This document shows, in pieces, positions 20,670 through 32,239 of a DNA stretch of 64,000 bases. The position numbers and the translations under genes were made by a program. Source of the DNA: Lepidostoma basale (Eukaryota; Arthropoda; Insecta; Trichoptera; Lepidostomatidae); contig JAHDVF020000135.1 in NCBI GenBank assembly GCA_022606425.2, positions 62,001 through 126,000 on the forward strand, in the 5' to 3' direction. A model generated the notes under the pieces. The model did not search any database. It worked only from the letters and a program-made list of their open reading frames with translations, and was not told the origin of the DNA. Every line of letters starts with the position of its first letter. The stretch's first letter is position 1.

Positions 20670-21075
20670 TCGTATACAAATACTTGTAGACGAATACTGG
20701 ATTTTTATTTCCCCCTTGCGGGTTATCAATTCAAGGATTAATTTTATCTCAATAGAGACGAAGATCCAAACTGGAAACTGAATATGGTGATCGAGGTGTT
20801 TACACGTACGATGTATCTTCTGCTTAATGCTTAAATCTAATCTTCATAGATGGCGCATTGAAACTGACATGTGAATTGTGGTGTTGGATATTAACATATA
20901 TATATAACTTCCAAAAACTTATCAGACATGGTGGTCATAAGAAAAGTGGAATGGGGAATGTTGTAATTACAATTGCGTGCACTTAACCCAACCAATGACA
21001 GGTCATAAGTCCTGTAAACACCTCGATCACCATATTCAGTTTCCAGTTTGCATCTTCGTCTCTATTGAGATAATA
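20670..21075. mobile_element. Foldback MITE, full copy
   Basis: The arms 'attttatctcaatagagacg' and 'cgtctctattgagataatat' are inverted, as are 'gatcgaggtgtttaca' and 'tgtaaacacctcgatc'. No ORF. A second internal block 'tctgcttaatgctta...tagatggcgc' is shared with 37390-37430. Confidence 0.75.
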
Positions 21076-21129
21076 TCATTTTCTTATTATTATTTATTGT
21101 TTCTTGAAAATTTTCATATTAAATAATTA

Positions 21130-21250
21130 ATATAAATTAAATAGTTCATTGTTTTGGCCGAAAAACTATGATACCTTAACATTTAAAAACTGTTAAATTA
21201 AATAATTTAGTTTTTTTTTGTATCACAATTGTATTTTATTTTATCTATGT
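21130..21250 (-). repeat. Family I ribozyme-unit flank
   Basis: It carries 'cattgttttggccgaaaaac' and 'aaaactgttaaatta', the flank found next to family I ribozymes at 3750 and 53480, but the ribozyme itself is missing here. Confidence 0.5.
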
Positions 21251-21554
21251 ACTTCCTGTTATTGTTTATCGTTTTTAATTTATTATGTTTCATCCTTTTT
21301 GTCTCTATACTATGTGTAATTGTTCCTTCTAATTACTGTTTTATTATTATTATTATATTATTATATTTTCCACCTGTGATATTTTCTCCTTTAAATAGTA
21401 ACTAACCGTTCTTTTAATTAAACTATTTAGATAACTAACTCAATTTCAGCAAGAACTTCAAAATTATATCAAAGAAATTATTCAAGTTGACATAGGAACA
21501 AATACACATAAAGTTTCCAAAAATCACGAAAATTTTACATTTAATGTATTATTG

Positions 21555-21660
21555 TAACACCTGATGATGTCTACATTGGTTGATGAAACAGCTGTCGCGA
21601 AAAATAAAATATAAATGTGATACAAAAAACAAAGATTATTCATTAACAGTTTAAAATATA
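21555..21660 (+). ncRNA. Hammerhead-like ribozyme, family I
   Basis: CTGATGA (21561-21567), T, stem II GTCTAC/GTTGAT with loop ATTG (5 of 6 pairs), GAAA, palindromic ACAGCTGT, C (cleavage site near 21595), then GCGA. All core bases are present. Stem I pairing is poor beyond the first base pair. The downstream flank runs to about 21660. Confidence 0.55.
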
Positions 21661-22215
21661 ATTTGTAAATTTTGGTGTCAACATTTAAAAAAAAATTCTC
21701 CATTTTTGGTTAGTTTTTCAAGTACTTGAACCAAAGAAGGATAGGGATGATATTACCGGGGATTGATTTAGCAAATTATCGTTGTGACCGTTTTAAAAAA
21801 ATGTCACGCCCTGCCACTGTCACGTACCTAACGTTTACGTACGTGACGTAACTTCCTTAACGTGAAATCTATTCAAGGACTTCCGTTCTCCCTGCTTTGG
21901 ACATGAAAAACGTTGCAATTTACAGTTTGCCTCCTGCCAGGGGGTAGGGCGTTGTCTGGGGATAGGTATAAGACTGTAAGGTATACATCCGTAGCTCCAA
22001 CCATTTATATTCTTCGAATTCCATGATGTGTCTCCGTTAGGGATGGAACAACCCTTCTAAACTCGCAAACACATTATAATTTAATTGTCAAACTGTACGA
22101 AATGCTAAAAATTTAACGGATCTTCATTCATTTCGAATTAACCTACATTTATATTATCCAAACAGCTTCCTAGTTTCCGCTACAATACCAGGTATAAGTC
22201 CCAGAATCATTCTCA
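21661..22215. other. Unrecognised; one GC-richer patch
   Basis: 21830-22000 contains 'acgtacgtgacgtaac' and 'tgccagggggtagggcg'. No ORF or family match. Confidence 0.35.
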
Positions 22216-22216
22216 A

Positions 22217-22515
22217 TATAACTAACTAACTAACTTACCATCACGCCGTCTCCCCTAAACGGTAGGCAGTTTAACTACCACATTTTAACAGATGCGGCAC
22301 TCCATTCTTCTCTTTTCGCCCCCGCGAGAGACGCGGTTTGATAAATAAATCTAAAATAAATAAAATGCAATGATATAAAATAAAATAACAAAGGAATAAT
22401 AATTTAACAATTAATGTTATATCAGATGGTGCAATATAGTCAGCTGGACGATCCGGACTTTTGTGTTTATTTAATTTACATTCCACGTATCCACTAGTTT
22501 TTTTTAATTAACTGT
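22217..22515 (-). mobile_element. Chimeric SINE-E with LINE-B-like 3' end
   Basis: On minus it has an AT-rich 5' head ('acgtggaatgtaaattaaat', 'ccggatcgtcca'), a middle with 'gaatggagtgccgcatctg', and a 3' end 'ggagacggcgtgatgg' plus (TTAG)n. The last 70 bp matches the LINE-B 3' end. The same arrangement occurs at 34790-35240 and 53600-53870. The RTs of LINE-B probably mobilise it; that is inferred from the shared end. Confidence 0.65.
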
Positions 22516-22539
22516 AATTAGGCACTTAAAACAATTCAA

Positions 22540-22905
22540 AACTAGCAAGAATTCAAAAGTATTATCAAAGAAATTATTCAAATTGTCATTGTAACAAATT
22601 GAAAAATATATTTAACACCTGTCAAAATTCTTTATATAAACGAAAAAACTTGTGTAATTTTAACATCAAAACGGTAAAAACGTATTACGTGTCACAATTC
22701 ACAAATATACATTGCGGCAATAATCAATTTGACCAAAACAATTCACTTTTACACGAAATATCTCCAAATTTACGGGAGCACCATATGAACCAAACCAAAT
22801 TTTCAAAATCAGAACCAAAAAAACATAATTTTATTTAATTATTAATTAAAATGAACTTTCATCAAGAGATTTCATTAAAATCATTAGAGTGAATATAGAA
22901 TTTAC
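22540..22905 (+). repeat. Ribozyme-unit-associated repeat
   Basis: 'caaagaaattattcaaattg' resembles 21465-21490 upstream of a family I ribozyme. 'ttatttaattattaatta...catcaagagatttca' at 22836-22880 matches the family IV flank at 30850-30900. A 79-codon ORF inside (22599-22838) has no known motif. Confidence 0.4.
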
Positions 22906-23169
22906 ATAATTGTATTAGCAGCGATAAATACAGATTGTTTTAATGGGAGATCATCGTCAGACTCCAACTGAGCATCACAATATTTGGGAAAAGTTTTCTC
23001 ACATAATTAACCTTCCGTCGGGACTACCACAATTGCTAAATGCTGAACTTTTTGCAAAAAATACACGAATTAAAGGAAATATTACATATTCGTGTGCAAC
23101 ACGTAGGAAAGGCTAAGTCGTGGATTCCCAACGACGGCGTTTTCGCCCACAGTGGGCGCTTGAACCTTC

Positions 23170-24440
23170 CTTGGTGGCGATAACCGTGTTACATATGCGC
23201 GTTGTGCTTATCAGATTAGATGCGTTCGACGGGAGGTTAATATCGGTAACATCGGTAACATCGGTAACATCGGTATTGTTAACATGTTTTCATATACGAG
23301 TTAAGGCGGATTATATAACCGTGTTACATATGCGCGTTGTGCTTATCAGATTAGATGCGTCCGACGGGAGGTTAACATCGGTAACATCGGTATTGTAAAC
23401 ATGTTTTTATTTACGAGTTAAGGCGGATTATATAACCGTGTTACATATGCGCGTTGTGCTTATCAGATAAGATGCATTCGACGGGAGTTTAACATCGGTA
23501 ACATGTTGTTAACATGTTTTTATTTACGAGTTAAGGCGGATTATATAACCGTGTTACATATGCGCGTTGTGCTTATCAGATTAGATGCATCCGACGGGAG
23601 GTTAACATCGGTAACATGTTGTTAACATGTTTTTATTGACGAGTTAAGGCGGATTATATAACCGTGTTACATATGCGCGTTGTGCTTATCAGATTAGATG
23701 CATCCGACGGGAGGTTAACATCGGTAACATGTTGTTAACATGTTTTTATTTACGAGTTAAGGCGGATTATATAACCGTGTTACATGTGCGCGTTGTGCTT
23801 ATCAGATAAGATGCGTCCGACGGGAGGTTAACATCGGTAAGATCGGTATTGTTAACATGTTTTTATATACGAGTTAAGGCGGATTATATAACCGTGCTAC
23901 ATATGCGCGTTGTGCTTATCAGATTAAATGCGACCGACGGGAGGTTAACATCGGTAATATAGGTGTTGTTAACATGTATTTATATACGAGTTAAGGTGGA
24001 TTGTATAACCGTGCTACATATGCGCGTTGTGCTTATCATATTAGATGCGTCCGACGGGAGGTTAACATCGGTAACATCGGTATTGTTAACATGTTATTAT
24101 ATACTAGTTAAAGCGGATTATATAACCGTGTTATATATGCGCGTTGTGCTTATCAGATTAGATGCGTCTGACGGGAGGTTAACATCGGTATTGTTAACAT
24201 GGTTTTTATATACTAGTTAAGGCGGATTATATAAGCGTGTTATATATGCGCGTTGTGCTTATCATATTAGATGCGTCCAACGGGAGGTTAACATCGGTAA
24301 CATCGGTTTTGTTAACATGTTTTTATTTACTAGTTAAAGCGGATTATATAACCGTGTTACATATGCGCGTTGTGCTTATCAGATTAGATGCATCCGACGG
24401 GAGGTTAACATCGGTAACATAGGTATTGTTAACATATTTT
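23170..24440 (+). repeat. Tandem repeat array, about 11 monomers of 109-135 bp
   Basis: The monomer starts 'aaccgtgttacatatgcgcg', continues 'ttgtgcttatcagattagat', 'gcgtccgacgggaggttaac', then 1-4 copies of the 9-mer 'atcggtaac', and 'gagttaaggcggattatat'. Monomers start at 23182, 23317, 23434, 23547, 23660, 23773, 23890, 24007, 24124, 24233 and 24350. Length changes come mainly from the 9-mer. In-frame reading of some monomers produces short ORFs; these look incidental. Confidence 0.9.
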
Positions 24441-24603
24441 TAACAAACAAACTAACCATCACGCCGTTTCGGCGCAGGGGTTGGCACAGATAATGGACCG
24501 TCACGCTACTCTATCCTGGCACATTTCTCTAGCTTACACATTCATACAGCGAGTCATACATGCACGTCGATTCTTCCGACTTCTTACGTGACCAACCTTT
24601 AAA
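24441..24603 (-). mobile_element. LINE-B 3' end inserted in the array
   Basis: 'aactaaccatcacgccgttt' through 'cgattcttccgacttcttac' interrupts a monomer. The array motif resumes at 24604 (aacatgttttatatact). Confidence 0.7.
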
Positions 24604-24639
24604 ACATGTTTTATATACTAATTAAGGCGGATTGTATTT

Positions 24640-25085
24640 CAGTAATTCAAAAAAAATTTCATTTCATTTATTTATTTAAACATATTAAAAGCGTCACAGA
24701 ACAACATTCCAATTCACCAATGATACATAATATGGTTAACAAAAAGTTTTAGATACAATAGTGAATAACACATAATGAAATAATATCATGAACTCACAAT
24801 TATAACGATGACAGAGACAGCGCCTCCCTCAGGTCAACTACACTATCACTAAATACGACAACCTCCGAGGTGACACGGTTTAGCAAAGATATTGCTCAAC
24901 CATTGCATAACCATTGACAGGTTGATTCTGAATCACAAAACAATCTATGGCCCCTTTGTCGAAGATAATTATCAGGGACGAACAGACCTACATCACTCAG
25001 GATTTCTGAGTTGTGTATACAACCGCCTATCAGTCGAAAGAAGTGAACGCCCAAGTGAATGTCTCGTCTCCTCTCGAGTGACTGG
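24640..25085 (-). mobile_element. Diverged Jockey-like LINE 3' end inserted in the array
   Basis: On minus it has a UTR with 'aaataaataaatgaaatgaa' at its end and a coding tract parallel to LINE-A (NRVTSEVVVFSDSV-like). It matches no other copy closely, so it is a related but distinct family. Array sequence resumes at 25086. Confidence 0.5.
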
Positions 25086-25310
25086 TAACCGTGTTACATA
25101 TGCGTGCATATTATATGCGTCCGACGGGAGGTTAATGAAAACACACGTTTTATTAAAATGTTTTTATGTATTAACCGTGTACTTTTGCGCGCAGCGATTA
25201 TCAAATTGTATGCGTCCGACTGAAGGTTAAATTATTTACTTAGGTATTGTTAATATGTTTTTATATACGGGTTAAGACGGATTATATAACCGTGTTACAT
25301 ATGCCAATCC
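25086..25310 (+). repeat. Tandem array remainder, two diverged monomers
   Basis: It repeats 'taaccgtgttacatatgcg', 'tatgcgtccgacgggaggtt' and 'gcgtccgactgaaggttaa', then 'ttatataaccgtgttacatatg'. More diverged than the main block. Confidence 0.75.
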
Positions 25311-26220
25311 CAGCTAGTGTTAGCAGACTGTTATGTACTTGAGGTCAAAAACTTTTGGGCTTAAATCTTTCGCTGACATTTCTAACTTGAGTCTACCTAC
25401 GTACACCCTTTTCAAACAATAACTATTTGGGATACAAAACTATTATATTGTGTTCTCGCTTTGAGAACGTTTAGCTTAAACTAAATTGTATAACAAACTG
25501 CGTATGTTTGTTATCAAATTTATATATACCATAATCTAACGTGCGGGACGTCCGACTATTGATTCAAGTAACATGGTTGGGCTGATTCTAAAATATTAAT
25601 TTTACCAAAAATTGTACGGTTTTAATTTAAATGTATTTCTTTACACGCGGTTTTTGAACTGCTAAAAAATGTTTTTAATGTTTTTTAAAACAAATTCACA
25701 ACATTAGCGAATAGCTTATTTTTGTTGCGACATTTATTAATTTCTTTTCTAGAAAACCTTCGAGAATGGTTCGGATGTAGCTCAACGTATCTAGTTAAAC
25801 CTGCTGTATCCATATGAAAAATAGGCATGAAGGTCTTCAGTTCCGAATGGTGAAGAACAGCGAGAAAAAGATTATGTATTTATTATTTCTTGAACAGATA
25901 TGTGAAAGTTCATGTTTAATATATAATACGAATGAAATCATAAGTTTTCTAGAAGTTTTAGTACATTTTAAGGAAAGGACATATTTCCTTTGCTAAGTCA
26001 TTTTCAAATGACATTAGACAAAGGCGAAATACTTTATTGCCATATAATATATTTTTTAAAAACTCTATAAAACAGACATTTTCATTCGTATTAATTCAAA
26101 AGATTATCGTTAATTTAATAATTAGCTTAAAATCAGAATTAAATATCTAATATTCTTCAGTAAAACAGAACAGGTAAAGGGATTTTCATATTTTCAAAAG
26201 TATTATTCAAAATAATGAAT
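25311..26220. other. Mostly unrecognised; contains a family V/VI unit flank
   Basis: 25920-26050 holds 'ttttctagaagttttagtac' and 'ggaaaggacatatttc', the flank of family V/VI ribozyme units (compare 32935 and 60165). The rest is AT-rich with no ORF of interest. Confidence 0.4.
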
Positions 26221-26261
26221 AACACTCTTGCACTTTGTTGTAACACCACTTTGTTTTGTTT

Positions 26262-26376
26262 TATCAAACTAACCGGTTTCGCTCCCGCCAGTGCATCATC
26301 AGGGTTACAAAAATATAATTTTCTGTAGTCCTGACGAAGTCTCTCCGAAGCGAAACCGGTTGGTTCGATAAAAAAA
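26262..26376. ncRNA. Head-to-head hammerhead-like pair (ACCGGT type)
   Basis: Minus member 26264-26312: CTGATGA, T, short stem II (GC/GC) with a long loop, GAAA, palindromic ACCGGT, T. Plus member 26325-26374: CTGACGA, weak stem II, GAAA, ACCGGT, T, with stem I AGTC/GGTT (two wobbles). The flanks are inverted (ttgttttatcaaac / gttcgataaaaaaac). Confidence 0.5.
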
Positions 26377-26467
26377 CGAAGTGTTTAAACAAAGTACACA
26401 AGTATTTAATGTTATTTTTAATAATAGCTCTTTCTCAATATTCACTTTATTCTATATATTAAACTTA

Positions 26468-26600
26468 TCCTTCTTCTTCTATTCAGGCAATTTCACTCCA
26501 TTGCTGAATATATGCTTCTTCTAAACTCTTCCTGCATTTTTGGGCTATCAATTGCCATCTACGACCCACAAGTTAGATAATATTATTCGTCCACAGTGTT
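26468..26600 (-). mobile_element. LINE-G-type C-terminus with (AAG)n tail
   Basis: On minus: VGRRWQLIAQKCRKSLEEAY, IQQWSEIA, stop, then gaagaagaagg. A short 3' fragment. Confidence 0.55.
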
Positions 26601-27062
26601 TTGGTCTACGAAATAATTTTAATCAAATGAAAAAGCAATTAACTTTAATCTTATTTCTTTTAGTCTGTCACCTTTTGTGGCATTATAAACCACACTAAGG
26701 GACTCGGATGCGTATTTCTCCACAGAAACAGTAGCGGACATTCTCTGAATAGACTGGAAATTTTTTTAATGAATTATTCTAAACAAAAAAAAGCGATCTT
26801 CGCACGAAGGTTTGAGCTCGAATTACACCAACAACCAAGTGCTCGTAAATAAGAGTTTCTCTTGAGGAATCAAGGATTCAATTTGCACCGCTTGTTGCAT
26901 TTTAACCATTCGACCTTTGTCCATTCACTCCGTATCTACAAAATCATCACACTTGACCCTTTTTTACTTCTATAGTATATTGTTTAGGTTCTATAATATT
27001 TTATATTTCCTCAATTTCTCTTTGTTAGATTAACTTGTTTCTTTGCTAAAAGTAGTAGCTAG

Positions 27063-27792
27063 CTGACGATGCAACAATATTGACAGAAAGTGAAGACGAT
27101 CTACATAGATTCCATCTTGCGTCTGAGAAGTATAATATGATGATATCCGCCGCCAAAACAAAATGTCTAACAATATCCAAACAGCCTCTCAGATGCAAAT
27201 TGGTTGTAGACGATAAACCCATAGAACAGGTCATGAAGTTCAGATATCTGGGTGTGGAGATATCTAGTTGCAGCGTTCTATATAAAGAAGTTAAAAAAAT
27301 AAACTAAAAAAGCTGCATTTATCTCCGGATGCCTAAGGGACACTGTCTGGGACAATAAGCATATGCTAGAGGAAAGCAAAGTTAGAATTTATAAAACATG
27401 CATCAGGCCCATAATGACCTACGGAATCGAAGCAAGAGCAGACACTGTTAGAACCAAACATATTTTAAGAGTAGCAGAAATTAGAACATTGCGATCTATT
27501 GTGGGGAGAACGCTTAGAGATAGGTCTCCCAATGAAGAAATTTGCAAATCCTGCAAAATCGATGACATAGTGAGATGGAGTAGACAAAGAAAACGATTCT
27601 GGAAGGACCGCATCGAGAGAATGAATCCAGCGAGAATTCCTAATATCGTGATGCACGAGACTCCAGAGGGCCGTCGACCACCAGGACGACCACCAAAGAG
27701 ATGACGAGAAGGCTGGTCATCTTCATCACAGGAAGTAATTTGATATCCTGCATAAATAGATCGCAAGATCTACAATCAGAAGAAGAAGAAGC
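27063..27792 (+). mobile_element. LINE-C RT thumb and C-terminus with (AAG)n tail
   Basis: Frame 1 gives ESEDDLHRFHLASEKYNMMI, SAAKTKCLTISKQ, MKFRYLGVEISS. After a frameshift near 27305, LEESKVRIYKTCIRPIMTYG, RTLRDRSPNEEICKSCKIDD, RFWKDRIERMNPARIPN, RRPPGRPPKR. It ends 'agaagaagaagaagc' at 27779-27792. It is the best-preserved LINE-C copy; the RT active site is absent. Confidence 0.8.
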
Positions 27793-28099
27793 TAAAAAAA
27801 GTAGCCGACTTTTCACCAAATAAGTATACCTTATATCGGAGGTAGTTTTACAGCGTCTTAAGCATGATTTATTTATAAAATAGGCAGCTTAAGAATAAGT
27901 CATAATTATATTTAGTATTCACCTATTATAATTATTATAACTTATTAACCAACTATCATGCCGTCACATTAACTAACTATCATGGAGATCGAGTTATGTT
28001 TGATACTCTCCTCAATCCTAATTATACCCCTTCCACTTTTATACATAACTCCATCTCCATTTAATATATAAGTGATTGCTCTGTTTTATTTGATTGTTA

Positions 28100-28385
28100 A
28101 AATTGGACGGGTGGCAAAGATGCGGACGCTGAGGATGATAGCAGGAAAGACTATTCGAGATAGAGTGGGGATCACGGCTATCCGCGAAATCTACAAGATG
28201 GAAGATGTCGTAAGATGGGGCAGAAAACGCAAAATGCGCCCGTCAGAGGATGGATTCCTGCCGGCTACCGTCCCCCCGGAAGACCACCAAAGAAATGGAA
28301 GATAGCTGAGAGTCGACCTCTCAAGAGAGGCCAGCCTGATTACAAGAATAGACGAAAAGTCTAAAAGAAGAAGAAGAATAAGAAA
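28100..28385 (+). mobile_element. LINE-C C-terminal fragment
   Basis: The frame reads MRTLRMIAGKTIRDRVGITA, IREIYKMEDVVRWGRKRK, then a frameshift into the PPGRPPK tract. It ends in (AAG)n at 28365-28380. Confidence 0.7.
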
Positions 28386-28457
28386 CAGAAGAATTCAAAT
28401 ATTTTATTCATGGTTGAGATATTGGTTGAGGTTTTGTAAAACTCCATATTAATTTAC

Positions 28458-28594
28458 TAATAGTAAACACGATTGTTTAGTGCTTTTAATTGGATTTAAT
28501 TTATATAAATCATATAAATTGTGACAAATTTGTATAATTTATTATATATAAATTAAATCCAAGTAAAATCACTAAACAATCGTGTTTACTATTA
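28458..28594. mobile_element. Hairpin MITE, 137 bp
   Basis: TAATAGTAAACACGATTGTT at the left is perfectly inverted at the right, and the inversion continues inward through 'tggatttaatttata'. Almost the whole element is a palindrome around an AT-rich centre. No coding capacity. Confidence 0.7.
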
Positions 28595-28724
28595 TTAAAT
28601 CAAATATTTTACCTGAATACAAATTGATTTTTGAGCGAATAATTGATTTTGATTAACATTTTTGTTCTGTAAAAATGTTTAATTAATAAAAGTGGATTAA
28701 AAACAGTGTTTTTAATTTTTTTTA

Positions 28725-28795
28725 CAAGGATTAATTGTATCTCAATAGAGACGAAGATGTTAATTGTTTTCCTTGGAACAGAATGTGGTGGTAGT
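28725..28795. mobile_element. Foldback MITE, single arm scrap
   Basis: 'aaggattaattgtatctcaa' and 'gagacgaagatgttaattg' match the arm of the family at 8230. Confidence 0.6.
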
Positions 28796-28861
28796 TTTAT
28801 TAATTTTATTCCAAAGTAAATTTGCCTATTTTTCTGTTTGTCCTGCTTTTGTAAATATATC

Positions 28862-29110
28862 ACGGCACGCCGCTGCTAATAAGGCCGTCTCCGGACGCCC
28901 TCGCCCGCCTGACGTGACGCGGGGTGGGTTTTCCATCACTCCGAAACGGTAAGCCGGCGGTGGATGTATCGAGGTAATTGACGGCCGGAATATGGACAAG
29001 GGTAGTCAAGGAAATAGACAAACATTGGTTAGATTGCTTTACAAGCGAGGTGATCCAACACGGGAGCTTCAATGTGAAATTGTGAAGCCAAACCATCTTC
29101 AGATCTTTGT
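28862..29110. other. GC-rich patch, origin unknown
   Basis: Sharp change from AT-rich flanks ('gacgccctcgcccgcctgac'). A 78-codon minus-strand ORF (28860-29096) has no recognised motif. It could be a fragment of an unrelated retroelement or unique sequence. Confidence 0.3.
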
Positions 29111-29309
29111 TATCAGTTTAATTTCACAGTTCCATTTTTTTTTGATCTTTTAAAGATCAGTGCAGAAGACCAAGCTACGATCCAGTGTTGCCGGATCGCA
29201 CGTAACGGCGATCCGCGCGCCCGTGGCAAACAGGAAAACTTATTTTACGGACAACCCTCGTATTACAAACATATTTAGAGTTAAAGGCATATATTATAGA
29301 AAATATTAA

Positions 29310-29590
29310 TTTCCAGGAACACATGAGAGATGGTTCTACTTTAGAAAGACAAGATACTCTCTAGAGATAAGAGTTGTCTTCTGAACGCACTCCGCTAATA
29401 TGATAGACATCGATCATCAAGGTAATCATGTTCAACAGACTAATTGCTCACCGGCATCACTAAAGCCAGGTCGGTTTTTGCAGCCGACAGGAAGAACACT
29501 CCAATCTGGCGCTGTCAGAGATATAATATCTGTCGGGAATAAAAGAACCACACCCTCCAAGACGGCTGAGTTCTCAAAATTATATTAAAA
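29310..29590 (-). mobile_element. LINE-A fragment
   Basis: On minus the tract for LPAAKTDLALVMPVSN-like sequence and LLNMI follows the LINE-A order. The UTR tail is missing; the right end joins LINE-G. Confidence 0.65.
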
Positions 29591-30085
<495 letters not shown>

Positions 30086-30755
30086 CAAATTATCACCTTT
30101 TTTATTATTATTAAATTATGGTTTTAATGGAATCATTTATATATTTTTTTGGATAAGGGGGAGGGCTAACTAAATAAGTTTGAGAATCTGTGGTACACAG
30201 TAAAGCCACAATAGCCAATATTGTAAGAATGACTCCCTCCAGTTTTATCCGACTTCCATCCCTCCTAACTTAATACATTTGGATATTGTGTTGTTTGATG
30301 TTTGACATTCCCTCTGGCGAAATAGCTATCGTTAGAAACCTACTACATTCGTACACCGGAGGCTATTTCTAAAATAACTGATAACATACGTATACTCGTA
30401 TATATACTTACCACAATAATCATAAATAGGGTTTAACATATTTTTTACTTTGATATACGAAATGTTTTAATTTAAAAAATAGGACGCCAACCTATCGGAC
30501 CAACATATTATATATAACATATTATATTTAAATTCAGTAATATTAAAAATAAAAGCATGATTTTTTCAAATGTTATGTATAAATATTTCAGCTGTTAATT
30601 ATTTTTTATTCCATTATATTGAATACGAATCCTCCTAAATGACTTTAATGCCAATAATTAAAATCAGTAAATTTAACATAATTATTGTAAGATTATTTTT
30701 GTATAGAATCATGTTTACCACCCCCGATCTGTATGTATATCAAGGAGTAAGTTTG
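30086..30755. other. AT-rich, no feature recognised
   Basis: No credible ORF or repeat. Confidence 0.45.
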
Positions 30756-30763
30756 TATCAGTG

Positions 30764-30920
30764 GCACCAGTCTGTCGATGCCAGCGATCCTGGCGAAACC
30801 GGTTGCTGTCGAAATAAAGGCAAAAGTGAAACTAGTTAAAAACATCGTTTTATTTAATTATTATTTAAAATAAAATTCCATCAAGAGATTTCAGTTAAAT
30901 CATTTGATTATCTTAAAAAC
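30764..30920 (+). ncRNA. Hammerhead-like ribozyme and flank, family IV
   Basis: CTGTCGA, T, stem II GCCAG-CGAT-CTGGC, GAAA, palindromic ACCGGT followed by T at the cleavage position, then GCTG pairing with upstream CAGT (stem I of 4 bp). The downstream flank 'gaaataaaggcaaaagtg ... ttatttaattattattta ... catcaagagatttcag' defines the unit. Confidence 0.5.
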
Positions 30921-30949
30921 ACTTATTGTACGTATTACATTTATGAGGT

Positions 30950-31050
30950 TTTCCGATAGCTGTTTCGCCAACCTATGTTGGCATCATCAGGTGTTACAAA
31001 CACTAACTTACCAGTTGTTTGTAACACCTGATGATGCCAACATAGGGAGG
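30950..31050. ncRNA. Head-to-head hammerhead-like pair, family I
   Basis: Minus member 30955-30997 is complete: CTGATGA, T, stem II GCCAAC/GTTGGC with loop ATAG, GAAA, ACAGCTATC-like stem III (one change from ACAGCTGTC). Plus member 31018-31047 keeps CTGATGA and half of stem II, then is truncated. Confidence 0.55.
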
Positions 31051-31264
31051 GACCATGTATACCAACCGTTAAAAAATTAAAAAATCGTTAAAAAATTAAA
31101 ACCCAATAGCAAGAGATTACTACAAAGCCCGCCGAATAGATGTAGGGAGGGTTGAACGTCATCATTCCAAGAAAATTCACCGACATAAACAGGTTATAAG
31201 ACCTTAACTAAGAGGAAGGAAATAATAATAAAACTGTTTCTTAAACACTAATTTACAATACAAA

Positions 31265-31445
31265 CAAAACATCACGCCGTTTTTCCGCAGGGTTAGGCAG
31301 ATTGAAAAGATCGCCACCTTCTCCTGACACATCTCTCTAGCTTTCTCCACATTCATACGAGAGTTCTGACTTCTAACATGATCAACCATGATTAGTTTAG
31401 TCATGCCATGTTTTCCTCGGTCTGCCTCGACTCCATACTCAAATC
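31265..31445 (-). mobile_element. LINE-B 3' end
   Basis: 'catcacgccgtttttccgca' to 'catgttttcctcggtctgcc'. The minus-strand frame holds SQNSRMNVEKAREMCQEK. 5'-truncated. Confidence 0.7.
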
Positions 31446-31699
31446 TCCATACGCAAAAACTCCATACGCAAAAACAGAGCAAGGGGTCATATATTATTTT
31501 ATGCCCCAAATTGCCGCACAGAGGCCCTTCGAAGTTCTCCTGTATTGAAAGCGATTCGTCTCTTAAATGAGGTTGCAAAAGAGATAGACCTCTTTGGATG
31601 CAATTATGGCGAGTTCGTAAATACCCTTACGATAAAGGCAGCAAGCAAATAACTCCCTTTTCCTATTCATAAAGTTCTATGTGTGTTTCCTTTGATATT

Positions 31700-31785
31700 C
31701 TTTTTTTATTCACCCTTTACATCGATTTGGTTCGCGCTGTAATGATGTAAGGAGTTTTTTCAACAAAATAATAATAATAATACTC
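31700..31785 (+). mobile_element. tRNA-headed SINE, 3' half
   Basis: 'ccctttacatcgatttggtt' and 'gctgtaatgatgtaaggag' followed by (AAT)n match the SINE tail at 541-620. Confidence 0.7.
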
Positions 31786-31799
31786 CATTTAAAGCCGCT

Positions 31800-32060
31800 C
31801 CATACAAACTGTATGAGAAAATGAATTTTATTCATATTTTTTTCGTGTTTTTTTCCGATGTTTTCATAGTTATTCTGCTATTCGGGACTGAGACAAATCC
31901 AACAAATCAAAGATCATCAAAATCGGTCCAGCCGTTCTTGAGTTATAAATGGTGTAACTAACACGACTTTGTTTTATTTATTTATTTATTTATTTATTAA
32001 GGGTAACATACAGCTACATCAATAACATAACTATAATAAAACATTTAGAATAATTAAAAA
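31800..32060. repeat. Probable retroelement 3' sequence
   Basis: It contains 'atcaaaatcggtccagccgt', a motif that recurs in many insect repeats (general knowledge), and a (TTTA)n run at 31975-32000. The family is not assigned. Confidence 0.35.
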
Positions 32061-32239
32061 TAAGGCCAATTACATGCTACCACAAATATAAAATAATATT
32101 GTAGTTAACAATTAACAAGTGATAGTGTGAAACGGGATTGAAATTAAACCAAGACAAAATAAGGTTTAAATAATATTTAAGATTTAAAATACTTGTAGTA
32201 CTGGAAATAAAAACTAAAATTAATATAAATAAAAAAAAG

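Noticed and set aside
23120..24422. Repeated protein ORFs (VLHMRVVLIRLDA) in the tandem array
   Set aside because: Frames change between monomers and the 9-mer number varies; this is incidental translation of a minisatellite.
23182..24440. CRISPR array
   Set aside because: The whole 109-135 bp unit is repeated without unique spacers, and the window is eukaryotic.
28862..29240. CpG island promoter
   Set aside because: Composition alone; no gene, TATA or initiator context supports it.
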